A DNA stretch of 64,000 bases from Suillus spraguei (taxonomy: Eukaryota; Basidiomycota; Agaricomycetes; Boletales; Suillaceae), in assembly GCA_016800925.1 (NCBI GenBank), contig JABCPU010000380.1:1-64000 (forward strand), in the 5' to 3' direction. Within the stretch, counting starts at the first letter, position 1, and every line of letters starts with the position of its first letter. Shown one piece after another: positions 37,701-51,700 of the stretch. The notes under the pieces are model-generated. The model made no database searches, was not told where the DNA came from, and saw only the letters and a program-made list of their open reading frames with translations. The position numbers and the translations under genes were made by a program.

Positions 37701-38659
37701 GCCAGAGGAGGTAATGGAAGAGAGGCCATAGAGCTGGGTGGATGTTAGCAACGGTTAACGTTTGGAAGAAGGGGCCTCGGGCCGGTAGTAATAAGAAGGA
37801 ACACAGATGAAATCAAGTGCCAACGGAGTGAGTAAGATCCGAGGAGGAGATGAGCCAAAGAAGGAAATGAGTATGAAAAGTTGAAGTGAGAAGGACCAAA
37901 AGTAGGCGATGGAGGTAGATCAAGAAGAGGTCTGCCTGATATGGAAACTAACTTTGTTTACAATAACCATCATAATGACCGTGTGCGACGTTGTCTTCCA
38001 TCCAAAGTGGAAGATAACTGATGGGCTTGCTCGTTTCTGGTTCAAGCCCGTTCTTGTCAGTGTAATGTGTGAGCTCAACGTCCAGTGCATCCTTGTCCTC
38101 TTGTGAAATACGAGAAAATGGAATACGGTCGCGTACAGAAGGGACGCGTTCACCGGTGGAGGGGTTGACGTCACCTGTGGAGATGTTTAGTGTGTGCGAT
38201 GAATGAAAGTGGAGTGAATGACCATCTGGAGATTGATTGCCATCTGGTGGAGCTGCGGGTGAGAGAATGTCGCCCGTCCATCCAAGGATGACTTGTTCGT
38301 GTGTGACGCTGAGACTGCGAATACCGCTTGTCATTGCGCTGTGTCCGTAGCGTGGAGCTAGTTTCCAACGCTCAGGCTGAGCAGGTAGAGCGAGTGGAGG
38401 GAGCTCATCGGATGGGCTTGGTGGTACATCTGTAAGAATACGAGGAGGTGTTGGGGGTGGACTGAGAACGCCCATCTCTAGCACCGGTGGAAGTGATGGT
38501 GCAAGTTACAGGAAGATAATGGCAGACATGAATGATGCGGCCTGATAATTGAACGCCGTTAGCCTTGTGTCGTGCTTCGAGTACTCTAACATGATCTCGA
38601 ACTGCATCAAGTGAAATGTCGTCTCCTGCGCGTGTATATGGTTCTGCGAATGTGTCCAT
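34739..38659 (-). CDS. TPS2: Trehalose-6-phosphate phosphatase, TPS2-type (GT20-like plus TPP domains)
   Basis: It dephosphorylates trehalose 6-phosphate to trehalose, working with the Tps1 synthase. Start at 38659 (MDTFAEPYTRAGDD); exon 1 to about 37953. The GT20-like domain shows RIIHVCHYLPV, LWMEDNVAHGHYDGYCK, LWPLFHYLLWQD, GDLVWVHDYHLLLVP, GLFVHTPFPSSEVFR, MLGANLICFQTYSYTRHF, VGRDKLDVVKGVLQKL and LGVITPLRDGMNTTSMEF. The C-terminal HAD-type TPP domain has LFLFDYD joined over an intron to GTLTPIVKMP (motif I), IVYIVSGRDQAFLEE (motif II), and FIFCAGDDK joined to TDEDMFRALL (motif III). Stop at 34739. One-base shifts are needed near 36015, 36993, 37501, 37550 and 38484, mostly at homopolymers, so most likely sequence errors. 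About 1,000 residues, as expected for the family. Confidence 0.93.
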
Positions 38660-40620
38660 GGTCAAAAGACTGGATTGCCGGAGTGGCAATAACAGGTTTA
38701 TATGGCTTATGATAAGTTAATCGGATCGTCTAGTTTTGAAGCATGCACGCTCAATTTGGTTCAACCATCGTCATCGTGACTCCGCTGGCGCCAGCCCTTC
38801 TTCGTCTGGCAGATAACACGTCCTACCGCTTATCGTTCCAAGATCATCATCATCATCATCGATCGATCGAACCTTCCAAGGCGACTTGCTACAATCGATG
38901 ACACTATGTTATTCCACGTTCTAGACTTGTTCAACGCCGCATTTGCCCCATCCGCTGGCAGCAGTCCTTTGTCAGTCTAGTACGCTCGCTGCAGTACAAC
39001 CACCTAGCAGATATCCCTCGAAGGCGAAGAAATTTCAGTGAATAATCCGACAAGCTATACCTTCAATACTTCGTGTTAGAATTAACATCACTCTGGGTGT
39101 TCATCGGTTTTGTTGCGTGCTAGAGGATACATTCTATGTACGTATGACGTGACTCTCCTCACGCGAGCCTCCATACTGTGGTCTCATCACTGACTGCCGA
39201 ACTTTTTACATCCGAAGTGAATGAACTACATAGTGCGTCTCTGAAATTGACGTACTTGGTTCCAGGTCGGCTTCGTGCTCCTGGAGTGGGATATATGATT
39301 TGTAAGTGTTCTTTGGAAATTATGGGTGCGGGATTGATTTGACTACTGTTAGTTACGGACCACGTCGATGTAGTTATGGTTGCGCATCTGAATCTTCGCA
39401 ACATCCTTGCTAACGCCACCGAACATCAAACACACCCTCCATTATCGCTTCCGTTCCTGCACCGCTATCAACCAGGTGCTCACCATTTTATCACTCTCAG
39501 AACCCACTCTCGCTTCAAGTATATATATATGCATATGGGTGCAGGACGTCTTCCCAGAGAAGTAGGCCTACTCACAATATTCATGCTAGTCTCGTAAGAT
39601 GACGGTGAATTCGCTGAGACAATGCATCACTGTCTATCCTACAATTCTGGCATATGATGTCGCGCGTGCCCGCTGGTGATTGTATGATACATTTCCTCTT
39701 GCTCACAAAGAGCACGTTTTCATTTACTTGCGAATCTACCACAGAACTCAAACTTCATCGGATTCACGTGTTCGACACGATATGTACATACGAACGGGAT
39801 TCCTCGTATCGAATGCCGGTCACACAAGCTTACGAAAAAGTCGGACATCACGATATCCCACCGTCACTAACCGATCCGAACGTTCATCGGAGCAAGAGCG
39901 ACTATTGGATGATTACCAAAGTAAGCAGGCTCGCCAGCGTCGTAATGTTGTGCGCTGTTTCTTAATCGATGCATTTGACCTTCTAGCCATCCGTCTCGCT
40001 CCACAAATTCTTCTTTTTGCGCCTTTACACTTGTCCCTTTCATCCAATGCGGGTGCTAGTTGATGTCATCAAGAACTACATGTATATATTTATGCTTCAT
40101 CCCTTCACACTTGTTTTGCCACCTGGACGCTGACTGCAATACAAATGCAGGTTGCGCTATCATCTGCTATCTTTTTTATCGCCAGGTCTCTCCTATATAC
40201 AACACAAAATATCAATATCTCGTGATAGGTCGGCACTTCGCTGATCAAGCGATTGCCTAACCTACCACAAGCTATACTTATCGATCATCAACATCCATAG
40301 TAAGTCCCTTATCACGTTCCACATATCATAGTGTCTACCCGAATCGTACCACCCTCTTTCTGGCCTTTAGAGGCTACGTTCCTTGCATTCGACACGGGGC
40401 ACTTCGCGGTGGGTCCAACTTGAATCGGCGATTGCTCAACACATCATGGGCTATCCTTCTTCGATGTGATGCTCGTTTCGGCTCATTCACTTCATCACTC
40501 GTCACTCGCCGCCTATACATTCTCTTCTTTCTGCACATTGTCCTCCACATTTCTCCATCCACCACGAGTTATACTCAAGCTTCATCGTTTCCCACTGTCT
40601 TCTTACTCAATTTCATCACC
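38660..40620. other. Intergenic upstream of TPS2 and flank of LINE insertion
   Basis: This includes the TPS2 promoter side, with a CAT repeat and CGAT repeat at 38845-38875. No supported gene. The interrupted pre-insertion sequence of the LINE begins here and resumes after 41423. Confidence 0.4.
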
Positions 40621-41433
40621 TTTTTTTTTTTTTTTTTTTTTGAATCCTTGTTTTGTGTCCGTTGGGGCGGAGCCCTATGATAGACATTACATGCGGTATT
40701 TACTCTAATTGATGCATATGTGCGTGTCCGTGGATGTTGGGTCGTGTTCAATGGTCCTGGCCGAGGCGCGGACGTTAACACCAGCTTAAGGTGAAAGGGG
40801 GGGTTGTTACAGGGATTGGGGTGCGTCTAGCTGTTTTTGTCGTCTTGTCCTTTGGTGGTGATACGTCTCCGAAGGTTGGCTCGAATCTTTTCGTTTTGGC
40901 TATGAATGTGAACAGTGACTTTAGACATTCAGCGTCATTGAGAATGTGCTTCACATGGTGCGCTCTCGTTCCTAGTTCTTGTCTGAGTATGTTGCGTTGT
41001 CTGGTGTATGCTGGGCAGGTGAGAAGGAAGTGATGGACTGACTCGTTTCCTTCGTTGCATTGTTGGCATGTTGCTGTTTCTGACTTCGCTATACGGTGTA
41101 GGTGTTTGTTGAGAGGAATGTGTCCTGTTCTGAGCTGGAAGAGAAGCGAGCTGTGACGACGCGGGAATTGATCAATGAGTCCTGCGAAGTGTTTCGACGG
41201 AGCGGTTGGGTCTATGGTCTGTAAGGCAGCGAAACGGGGGGAAAGGTGCATGACCTTTGCTGCTTCTTCCTTGATTCGCTCTCGAAACTGCTGGAGTGTG
41301 GACGATTTGCTGATTGTAGCGTGATGGGATCCTTCGCTGCCGTCCTTAGAGACTTTGGGAGATGTCTCCCCTCCGAGACGTCTTTCCTTGCTGCCCTTTT
41401 TGCCCTCTCATCTGCCTTCTCGTTTTCATCACC
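40611..41433 (-). mobile_element. 5'-truncated LINE (non-LTR retrotransposon) insertion with TSD
   Basis: The insert is about 803 bp (40621-41423). On the minus strand it ends in a 21-base poly(A) tail (T-run at 40621-40641). It is flanked by a perfect 10-base direct repeat, TTTCATCACC, at 40611-40620 and 41424-41433. The repeat plus terminal poly(A) and 5' truncation inside coding sequence is the signature of target-primed reverse transcription. All coding content is the extreme C-terminus of the LINE polyprotein. Confidence 0.9.
40775..41421 (-). pseudogene. LINE polyprotein C-terminus: RNase H end plus CCHC knuckle
   Basis: The frame begins at the truncation point with NEKADERAKRAA, the conserved end of an RNase H domain. 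After a frame change it continues SSTLQQFRERIKEEAA, MHLSPRFAALQTIDPTAPSK, LLFQLRTGHIPLNKHLHRI and a C-x2-C-x8-H-x4-C knuckle, CQQCNEGNESVHHFLLTC, typical of the C-terminus of fungal LINEs with RNase H. Stop at 40775, then about 130 bases of 3' UTR before the poly(A). Reverse transcriptase and endonuclease are absent, so it cannot move by itself. Confidence 0.85.
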
Positions 41434-42688
41434 TTAACGCTAGCTGCAACTACTCTCTCGAGTGCCATGCCGCTAGCCACTGAGCATTCGTTGCACCCCT
41501 TCTTTCTGCCTCTATAGTCTATACGCATCAGATGCATGATCTCTTGCATCCGACGCAGAATGCCTTGTAGTAGGTGGTATTGACCCGTGGTTCGACCCAC
41601 TACAAGCTATCCTTCGTCGATCATGGTGTTCATCCATGGCTAGTCCCTCAGGCCTCATCCCCTGTTTCGCACCACCCTCTTCTTTTGACTTTGCGAATCT
41701 GCCAATGCCAGATTTTAGACAAAAAGAAATCACTGGCAGCTGTGCTTGTCGCGACTTCGCTGTGCGCCATCCGTGATCTCACACACCCTCTGACTATGAA
41801 TACCTCGCAGGAAGTCCGCCTCGGCAGTGATGATCTTCTGGAGTAGTACTTGAATTTCTGATGTCAATTCAAATGTTACTCTGAGCGTTCGCTGCAGTTT
41901 GAGTAATGGGAAGCCTTGGCAAGTTGTCCAGCCGACTTAACGCCTCTGTGACTTCGAGTCAATGGTAAGTGGTAGTTAGAGATAAAAAATTTGACCCGAC
42001 CGATTACTTATAATGCTTGGGTGTAGGTTTAAACCAACTTTCATGCCAGTGGTTAAATTTTAGATCAAAAACTGACCGTAATCGCGCTGGCGTTGGCGTA
42101 CAGACATGCGTTTCTGAGTGTATCTTTCCACTATTCTGGATCAGGTGAGAGGTTCGGATGGGCTTCGTAGGAGGGACGTGAGCCTGAGCTTGTAGTTGCA
42201 TGACAGGCGCTGAAGTGGTCAATGGTGTTATGTAGCGCTTTGGGGCTATGGAAGTTCGGACCAAGATCAGGTAGATCAGTGCCATAGGTCACGGTAAGAA
42301 ATGAGGATCCTGGAATCTAACATTCAGCGACAACAGGGGCTGTGGTTCGCGTGAAAGAACGGCCACCAAATTCACGAGGAACGGGACCTGCATGTTGAAT
42401 AGCGGTAGGAACGATACGTTCCACGATTTTTCGGGATCGAAACACGCATACTTGATTGTGCGATCATAAGCCATGGTATCACGATGTATCAAGACAGTTT
42501 ATTTTTTCATCATAAGTAGTTGCTAAACACGTCAAAGCTCAATGCGGCCTTGCTTTTGACTCACTTCGACTGATGCAACATCGGCCCTGTTTCAACATCT
42601 TGTGATTCAAGGTCTTTGTGTCTCCTTGATTGCCAGTGGATATACGCGACATTCTTTGTATTGTATTTGATCAAAACTCTAATTCGTT
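41434..42688. other. Intergenic; right flank of LINE and a dispersed inverted repeat
   Basis: 41880-42110 is related, in inverted orientation, to 62200-62330 (shared CGATTACGGTCAG and ACTGGCATGAAAGT-like blocks). A 65-codon minus-strand frame starting at 42474 (MAYDRTIKYACFDPEKSW) is open but unsupported. No further gene was recognised. Confidence 0.35.
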
Positions 42689-44829
<2,141 letters not shown>

Positions 44830-46180
44830 ATTTATTCCCGCTACCATACTAAGGGAGTGGGTTATATCGTGTTTTACCACTGGGACCTCGTTCAAATCGG
44901 TCGACTTCATGTGTCTGTTGGTTTTGACCTTGAATCGCATTCTTCTTGATTGCTCGTTCGCTCGGTCATTTGGGCCCAAGTTCGTGTCTCGCTCAGGAAA
45001 TTCCCAGGGCCTCAATGATGCATTGCCGTGTGCTCACTACTGATGTCGAGTTCGAGGTCGCGTGTGGTCTCGATATCGCCTTTTGGATGAACTGGACTCC
45101 TGCATGGCCGCCGTTTTGTGGGAAGACGAGACTCCGTCTCTGGTCTTCTATCAAGGTGGTGACAGTGTCTCATTGTCCTCGTTTTTTAATATTCACTGAT
45201 TTCCTTCTGTGTTTCTAGGAATTTCATGTATACGTAGTGGTAATGTTAATTATAATTGAACCTGCTGATGAAGGTGAATTAGAATCATCACAGTCTTCGT
45301 TCCTCGTCGGGGCAGTTTTATTGTCTCCTAGACGTTCAGACTGGAGCTTTATTGCCTATGAGCCCCATACGCTTTCAACTCAGGAAGTCTCGTCAAGTGG
45401 AAGAGTTAAAGTAACCTGGCCAGTCACCACAACGGAATCAAAATCCGTTTCCCTTGGACTACGCAGGTTCGAAACCTGCTGAACTATAAGTTTTTCTTCT
45501 ATTGGAAGACACTTTGACATTCATTTATGGATGGTTTCTTGAGAAGTTCACCGTAACTGGCCTTAGCCAGGTGGTTGCTACGACGTAATCAAAATTTGTT
45601 TCTCTCAGACTGTGCAGGTTTGAAACCTGCCGATGACGAGGTTTTTTTCTATCGGAACCGGAACACGCTTTGATATTCACTAATGGATGGTTTCTTTAAA
45701 AGTTCGCCGTAGCCGGTCTTAGCCAGATGGTTTCCACAACAGAATCAAAATCTGTTTCTCTTGAACTGCGCAGGATCGAAACCTGCCGACGACGAGGTTT
45801 TTCCTATCGGGACACACTTTGATATTCACTCATGGATGGTTTCTTTGGAAGTTCACTGTAACTGGTTTTATCCTGGTGGTTGCCACAACAGAATCAAACT
45901 GTTTCTCTTGGACTGTGTAAGTTCGAAACCTGCCAATGACAACGTTTTTTTTTTAATCAGAACACACATTGACATTCACTCATGGACTCATGGATGGTTT
46001 CCTTAGAGGTTCATCCTGACTGGTCTTCGCCCCTGTGCAAATTGTTGTTGCAACATTGATATTGACTCCATGGCGAGTCGTGCCTTCGGACATACGTTCA
46101 AAACACTAATTATATTGTTTCGTGACTCGTGAGGCTGCCGCAGGTTGTATGTGGTTCCTCTTCGGGCTTAATCAATGCAT
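44830..46180 (+). mobile_element. Dispersed element with tRNA-Leu-like tandem units, copy 2
   Basis: Same block order as copies at 32700-33900 and 58690-60000: TACCACTGGGACCTCGTTCA-type start, HLGPSS, LTTDVEFEVACGLD, a frame at 45237-45482 (DEGELESSQSSFLVGA), then four tRNA-like units and the tail CATGGCGAGTCGTGCCTTCG near 46070. The first tRNA-like unit overlaps the end of that open frame (TWPVTTTESKSVSLGLRRFE). Similarity to copy 3 continues beyond the tail: 46460-46620 matches the inverted 60360-60520, so the full element may reach about 46740. Confidence 0.6.
45408..45955 (+). repeat. Tandem array of four tRNA-Leu(CAA)-like units
   Basis: Units at about 45408-45500, 45552-45650, 45704-45803 and 45850-45955. 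In the first unit the anticodon arm is perfect: ACGGA, loop ATCAAAA, TCCGT, giving anticodon CAA (Leu). A 14-15 base variable region, as in class II tRNAs, leads to GCAGGTTCGAAACCTGC, a perfect T-arm with consensus B-box. T-runs follow each unit. The acceptor stem is lost. Confidence 0.72.
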
Positions 46181-47226
46181 ATTGTATGGATTGATGTCTG
46201 TGGACATGTCTGCAATATCAGGCACTGAACTGTGGACCATTGTCAGTGAGCCGGTTGTGCCATTATGAAGCCGGGGGTATTGCTAATTTTAGCTCGGCTT
46301 CAGTGGCTAGTTTTCAGCCGAGTCATTGGCAACACTACCATAGAGTCCTCTTCTGGTCCGGCGCGCGTTCCTACCGTTGACGGTTGATACAATTCAACGT
46401 ATCTGCATGCATCTGGCTAGTCTTCGACTACTTATGCCTTCCGACAAAGTCCTTAGTTCTTTCTCTGATATTCCTGCTGTTATTCATGTCGATGATGCGA
46501 GTTTTCATTTTACTATGTCGTTGTCCGTTCTGCATAAATGCAACGTGCCGCCAACTGTCACCAATCATCAGGGGGTAGCCATGGAGTCCTCTTCTAGTCC
46601 GGCGTGCGTTCCTACCATTGATAGTGCAATTCTCGACGGATCTTTCGACGGGTCTATATGAATGGGTGTGACGATGAGTTTGGCCGTGATTGGCTCGCAT
46701 TTGTGGGTTCGATATGCTTCAGAAACGGATGTCAGTCTATTTTCCGGTGGCCATAGTTAGAATTTTCAGCCTAAAAGTACGTGTATTCGTTCGAATAATT
46801 TTCATATTTTTGAATGATCATTTGTAGAGAGACTACTCTCCGCTGCCTGCTGTTACAGGGAAGAAGTTTCAGTTACCCAAGTGGGTCTATCTTCATCGTC
46901 ATGTTCGTTTGTACTTCCGTAAAATAAACATGTGGACAATTTTTTGGTGGTTATCAAAGCTTGATGATCCAGGCCAGCTCTGAGCGAATTGGCAGTTGCT
47001 CGGGCCTTCTAGACTCTAACTCATCCGTAGAAGATCTGCAAGAGATTACATCTAAACACGTTGGTCCATGTCAAGCTTCGTGTTTGGGCAAACAAGCAAC
47101 ATCATAGATGCAGGTGAAAATCATCAACAGACCCGAGTAATAAACCCATAGAATACATAGTGATTGCAGAAATTGACCCTGGTGCCCTGCTTCAACATAC
47201 TTTGTGTCTCCCTAATTCCCATTGGA
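46181..47226. other. Element 2 downstream part and unassigned sequence
   Basis: 46377-46661 carries a remnant frame (SDIPAVIHVDDASFHFTMSL) matched by broken frames in the inverted 60344-60553 region. The remainder to 47226 is unassigned. Confidence 0.35.
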
Positions 47227-48107
47227 TATACGCGACATTCTTTGTATTATATTTGATCGAAACTCCGAGTCGTTGCAATCACCAGTCAATCTTCTTGTGG
47301 CCGACACCTCGACCTCCGAAGCCCAACACAATCTGGTTCGCTATCTTGATCGCGACGCCAAGATCCGATGCAAATCTACCAACACATCATTGAGCAGGTG
47401 GTTAGCCAATCTCAAAAAGTATACACTCACGCCCAAACACTCGCCGGGTTCTTTTGGAAAAATCGCCCAACAAATACGACATCGGCCTGACCTTTGTTAA
47501 GCACTTCTTGAGCGATCTTTCCATCGGTAGGGGTCAAATGCTGTGCCTGCAGCGGGGACCTGCGCAGGGGTAAAGTACGAGATGCCAGGTGCGGGCTTGT
47601 TTGCTAGAGGCTGCATGGTAAATAATCAAGTGTGCGAGGACCATCTTGCATACCTCCCGTGTTATATATGCCAGCTGGCGCCTACCTGATAAGCTTACAT
47701 TGCAGAATGTCGCAATCCCATCGGATGACTTCCGGCAGAACATTCATTGTTGTGAATCTGCAAGACACCGCTGCGACTTTTAAGGTTGAATCAAAATCGA
47801 TGGTTCTAAATGCTGCGGAAAGTTACCTATTCAGCGCAATTTCTAAGTGAGAAATAGCGAGTGCTGATGGGTTGATAGCTGCACAGCTTCTAGCTTTCGG
47901 CGTATAAATAGTTTATGAAGTGGTTGTTACGAATACAAAAAGCCAGATAAACAACTCTTATCTTTCAACCGCGTTCCTTTCGAGCAGTTAGGGGGAAAAA
48001 GAAGACGGGGAAACGACACTCCACAAAGGAGTTTAAGAAGGAAATTTTTGTCAGAACCAACCCAAGAGCAGTCTGAATCGAGTTTCGCAAGTCACAGAGG
48101 ATGCCCT
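47227..48107 (-). pseudogene. Oxidoreductase deletion derivative: both gene ends, core missing
   Basis: This block is nearly identical to 54878-56871, except that about 1.1 kb of the gene body (about 55182-56290) is gone. On the minus strand the first codons ([20 protein letters not shown]) run to about TAFDP, then jump to the C-terminal coding part near the IAQEVL segment and the last exons. Both breakpoints in the full copy carry TTCCATCGG (about 55164 and 56282); the derivative has one copy (near 47519). This suggests deletion between short direct repeats. No catalytic core remains. It is useful as a reference: homopolymers here match the intact frame where O2 does not. Confidence 0.8.
47707..47850 (+). 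CDS. Small 47-residue open frame divergent from oxidoreductase block
   Basis: MSQSHRMTSGRTFIVVNLQD begins a short frame ending in ESYLFSAISK. An identical frame lies at 56472-56615, divergent from copy O2. The O1 counterpart near 44248 has a stop early. Identity between blocks reflects recent duplication, so it is weak evidence for coding. It may be the 5' exon of a lost gene or just promoter DNA. Confidence 0.2.
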   Translation: MSQSHRMTSGRTFIVVNLQDTAATFKVESKSMVLNAAESYLFSAISK

Positions 48108-48771
48108 GCCTCAACATACTTTGTGTCTCCCTAATTGCCAATGGATATAAGTATATGATTCGAAGACGCACCTCGACTTTACCACTACACTAATACCACC
48201 TCAGCAGACTCGTCAGCACCTCCCTTTCAGCATCATGATCGATCTATATATTGTCGCTTGGAAGGTCAAATCTTAGCTAGTCAAGTACCATCTACTTCGG
48301 CTTATGCTGAGTTCGTCATGATTCATATCTAGTTGTGATGATTCGTCCCTCTGTAAAAATCTGGAACAGCTGGCGTTTTCCAGCCTTTGTCAGGGCTCGA
48401 GATAGGTGTAAGTACTTTTGGGCCTATGATGGCATATGTAGTAGTCGTTCTTCTCTCACTATGGTAATAGAAACCAGAAGAGTTGAAGCTGTTCCTGCTA
48501 TGAGCCAAACTCACTAATGCTAATGCTTTCGACCGACATTACTCCTTCCTGGCGGCACGTTGCCCTTGCACAATGCACAAAGAACATATACTCGAAGCTT
48601 GAATAAATTTGTGAATAGAATAGACGATAGTATGATAGAGGATGCAAAACATGAATGGTATGACTTGGAGGGTGATTGATCGATCCTACGATTAGCGCTA
48701 CACAGGGATGAAAGAATACAAGGGTACGATAAAGGTGCACTGACAGACCAAAGCAATACGACATAAGAGAA
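48108..48771. other. Intergenic downstream of copy E
   Basis: 48108-48150 repeats 47180-47222 (AACATACTTTGTGTCTCCCT). No other feature was recognised; it includes the 3' flank of copy E. Confidence 0.35.
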
Positions 48772-51700
48772 CTAGACACCGATATGAATGAAAACCATCC
48801 TCTGCTCAAGCGGCACCTTCGTCTTCACAGCATGAGTAGCACGGTTGAGTGCCCAAGCCGCCTTCGTACAGTCCATCACACCCCCATACTTCGGATCGAA
48901 CATATATTTGTAGAAAGCTTCAACGACGTGTTTTGCGACAGCATCGTTGACCTCCCACAGCGTGCCAATGACGCTCTTGAACCCCGAAAACTGGAGACCA
49001 GCTGCGAGGTGAATCACTTCATCAGGCGTCTCCTCATCTCCGACGGCGGTATGGCAAGCGGACAAAAACGCGAACTCGGCGTGCGGGACGTCTCTCTCCA
49101 TGATATCGAGCAGTGTCAGATGTTCATCTCTCATGACGAAATGCGAATGGTAAGGCTGCGTAGGGTCTTGCTTGCCATGACAAGCGAGGTGCACCCAGGT
49201 GTTCTCTTCTAAAGCTTTGAGTGCACCTTCTCGTGTGGCTGCATCACCAGAAATACTGGACGGGTGGCAGTCGCGGGGACGAGCTTCTGGACAAGCTCGA
49301 GCTCGCTGTCGACAGCCAAGAGCGCCTTGCCCCTCCCTGCACCCGGTTGACCTTGTCCGATTGTCGCGAAGGACGGAGTGATGCGCTTCTTCATCGACTG
49401 TCTAGACCTGACCAGGGCCGAAAGTGTCGGCGTGTAAGAGCATATGTAGAGATCCTCTAGGCATGGCTCCTTAGAGCGATCTGCATTCGTTTTAAATGGG
49501 TGAGCTGCGTGGAGAGGAATGGATGTGAAGGCTGCAGTTGGACACAGCCAGATCCGGGAGTGATGCTTTAGTTTAAGGACATCCTCGAGTACGTTGATTA
49601 TGGGTAACATGATCTCATCCCATATGACCCGCGAGAGCACTATGAGATCTGTCCTCGACTCTTTCGGGTTCATGAGAGATGCCTCTCGTATTGCCCTGGT
49701 GAAGCGCTTCTTGAGATCATTCAGATCTGTGAGAGTGATAGACGACAAGGGGACATGAACGGGGTCTCCTGACGTCGGGACGATGATGGCGCTGCATGAG
49801 TATTGACTGGCAATGAGGATAATGACTGGGCCATAGCGCGCTGCGACTTGCAGGTCTTCGTACAAAGGTGGGAGCAGGAACCGCGAGAATGCTTTGAGAT
49901 CACGTATCTCAGCTACCACAGCTTCCCATTGCCTTGTAAGTCTCCTATATTCTGTTGCTGCCTGATCAGCAGCAGCTCTGTCGGTGATGGTTGCAGAGCT
50001 CTGGGCGGCATTGGAAACACGCTGGCTCAGCTCCAGATATTTGTGTGCCAGTTCCGGATTGGCTGATTCGAGGTCTTCTACTGGATTCTTGAGTCGAGAG
50101 GCCAGCGACCACTGCTGACCACGACCCTGCTCCATGCGCTCGACTGCTCGTCGTAGATCGTCACAGCGAATGGCACATGAAGCTGCATCTACAGGGAGTG
50201 TTCTTGCATAATGAAAGGCAACAGCAGTTTCGCGCCGTGCAGTTGTTGACGATCGCGTTGCCAAATGAGCATCCAGAAGCTCAAAAAATGTCGAGTAGGC
50301 CTCCAGTGCGGATCCATGACCATGCTGCTCCGCTGTAACTATCCAGTTATATGACTGAATGATGCGGTCTGGGAATCCTTGAGTAGGATGTCTCGACGCG
50401 AGTCTGAAATTGTCTATAGCGAGTGACAAATCAGCTGGATCGTGTAGAATCCGGTAACGAGACAAATAGGCCTCCTGCAGCCACATGTAGCAATCATGCC
50501 TATCTGGGTGCAGTGAAGGCAAAACCGTCAGGGATTCTTGGCAGAGTTGAATGGCCTCCTCGACATCTTCATTCTCCCGAGTGTGCGTGAAACGAGAGCA
50601 GAGCACCGAGCTCAAATTGTAAAGAATTCTATGGCGCTCTGGATGGTCAAGCCTCTTTAACCGAAGGGATTCGCGATACAGATCAATGGCCTCATTGAGA
50701 TCTTCGCTGACATCCAATTCGTTATATCTGGTTGTGAGCGCGAGGGCAAGGTTGCTAAGCGTGGTGTCACGACCTGGATGCCCAGGTGGGCGCAACGTCA
50801 GTGCCTCGCGATGGAGGCTGATAGCTCGGGTGATGTCATCAATGTTACCGCGTTTATTGAAACGGACAATGAGGGAGCTCCCTAGGTTGCCCAATGAGTA
50901 ATGACGACATTTGTGTCCAACAGGCCGCAGGCGCAGTGCTTCTTCATGTAAAGAGATGGCCTCATCAAGGTCATTAGGTTTGCCTTGGTGATCGAAGCGG
51001 ACTTTGAGTGATGTGGCCAAGTTGTTCAGGTAGGTATCCCGGTTAGGATGACCCTCAGGGCACAGAGAAACGGCTTCACGACGAAGGTGAATGCTCTCGT
51101 CTATATCATCAATGTTGCCCCATTGTGTAAAGCGTATGAAGAGAGCCCATGCAAGTTTGTCAAGTGCTTTTGGACGGTGTTGTTGGCCCAGAGGACAGAG
51201 CTCGAGCATGTTACGTCGAAGGTGGATACCTTCATCGGATCCGTCAATTGGAAGACTGTCAATCACATAACCGACCTCACTGTCTACACCGATGCTACGA
51301 AGGTAGGTACCTTCTGGACAGAGGGGCAGTAGCTTGCAGCACAGCTGCGCGGATTCGTCAATGCATACAGCAGTAGACTCCTTGTCGTAGCACCAGTTTA
51401 ATGCTGTAACGAGATTATAGAGGGATGATGCGTGATCTGGGTGACCCTGCGGACGCAATTCAAGGGCTTTGCGCAAGAGGGAAGTGGTGGTATCGATGTC
51501 TTGAAGATCGTTTCGAATATAGCCTTCAAGGCGCGCAACAGCGAGGTTGGTAAGAGCTGCCGCACGATCGGGATGGCCGACCGGACATTGGTCAAGGACC
51601 AACTGAAAATGCTGGATAGCCTTGTTCAGGTGAAAAGCCGTCCTGCTCGTGATGTACTTGGTAAATCGTGCATTGCCTGCACCTGTCTTTCGACTAATCT

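Noticed and set aside
42289..42474. Minus-strand 61-65 codon ORF starting MAYDRTIKY
   Set aside because: Composition is protein-like but no homologue is recognised and no further exons were convincing. Left out of the gene list.
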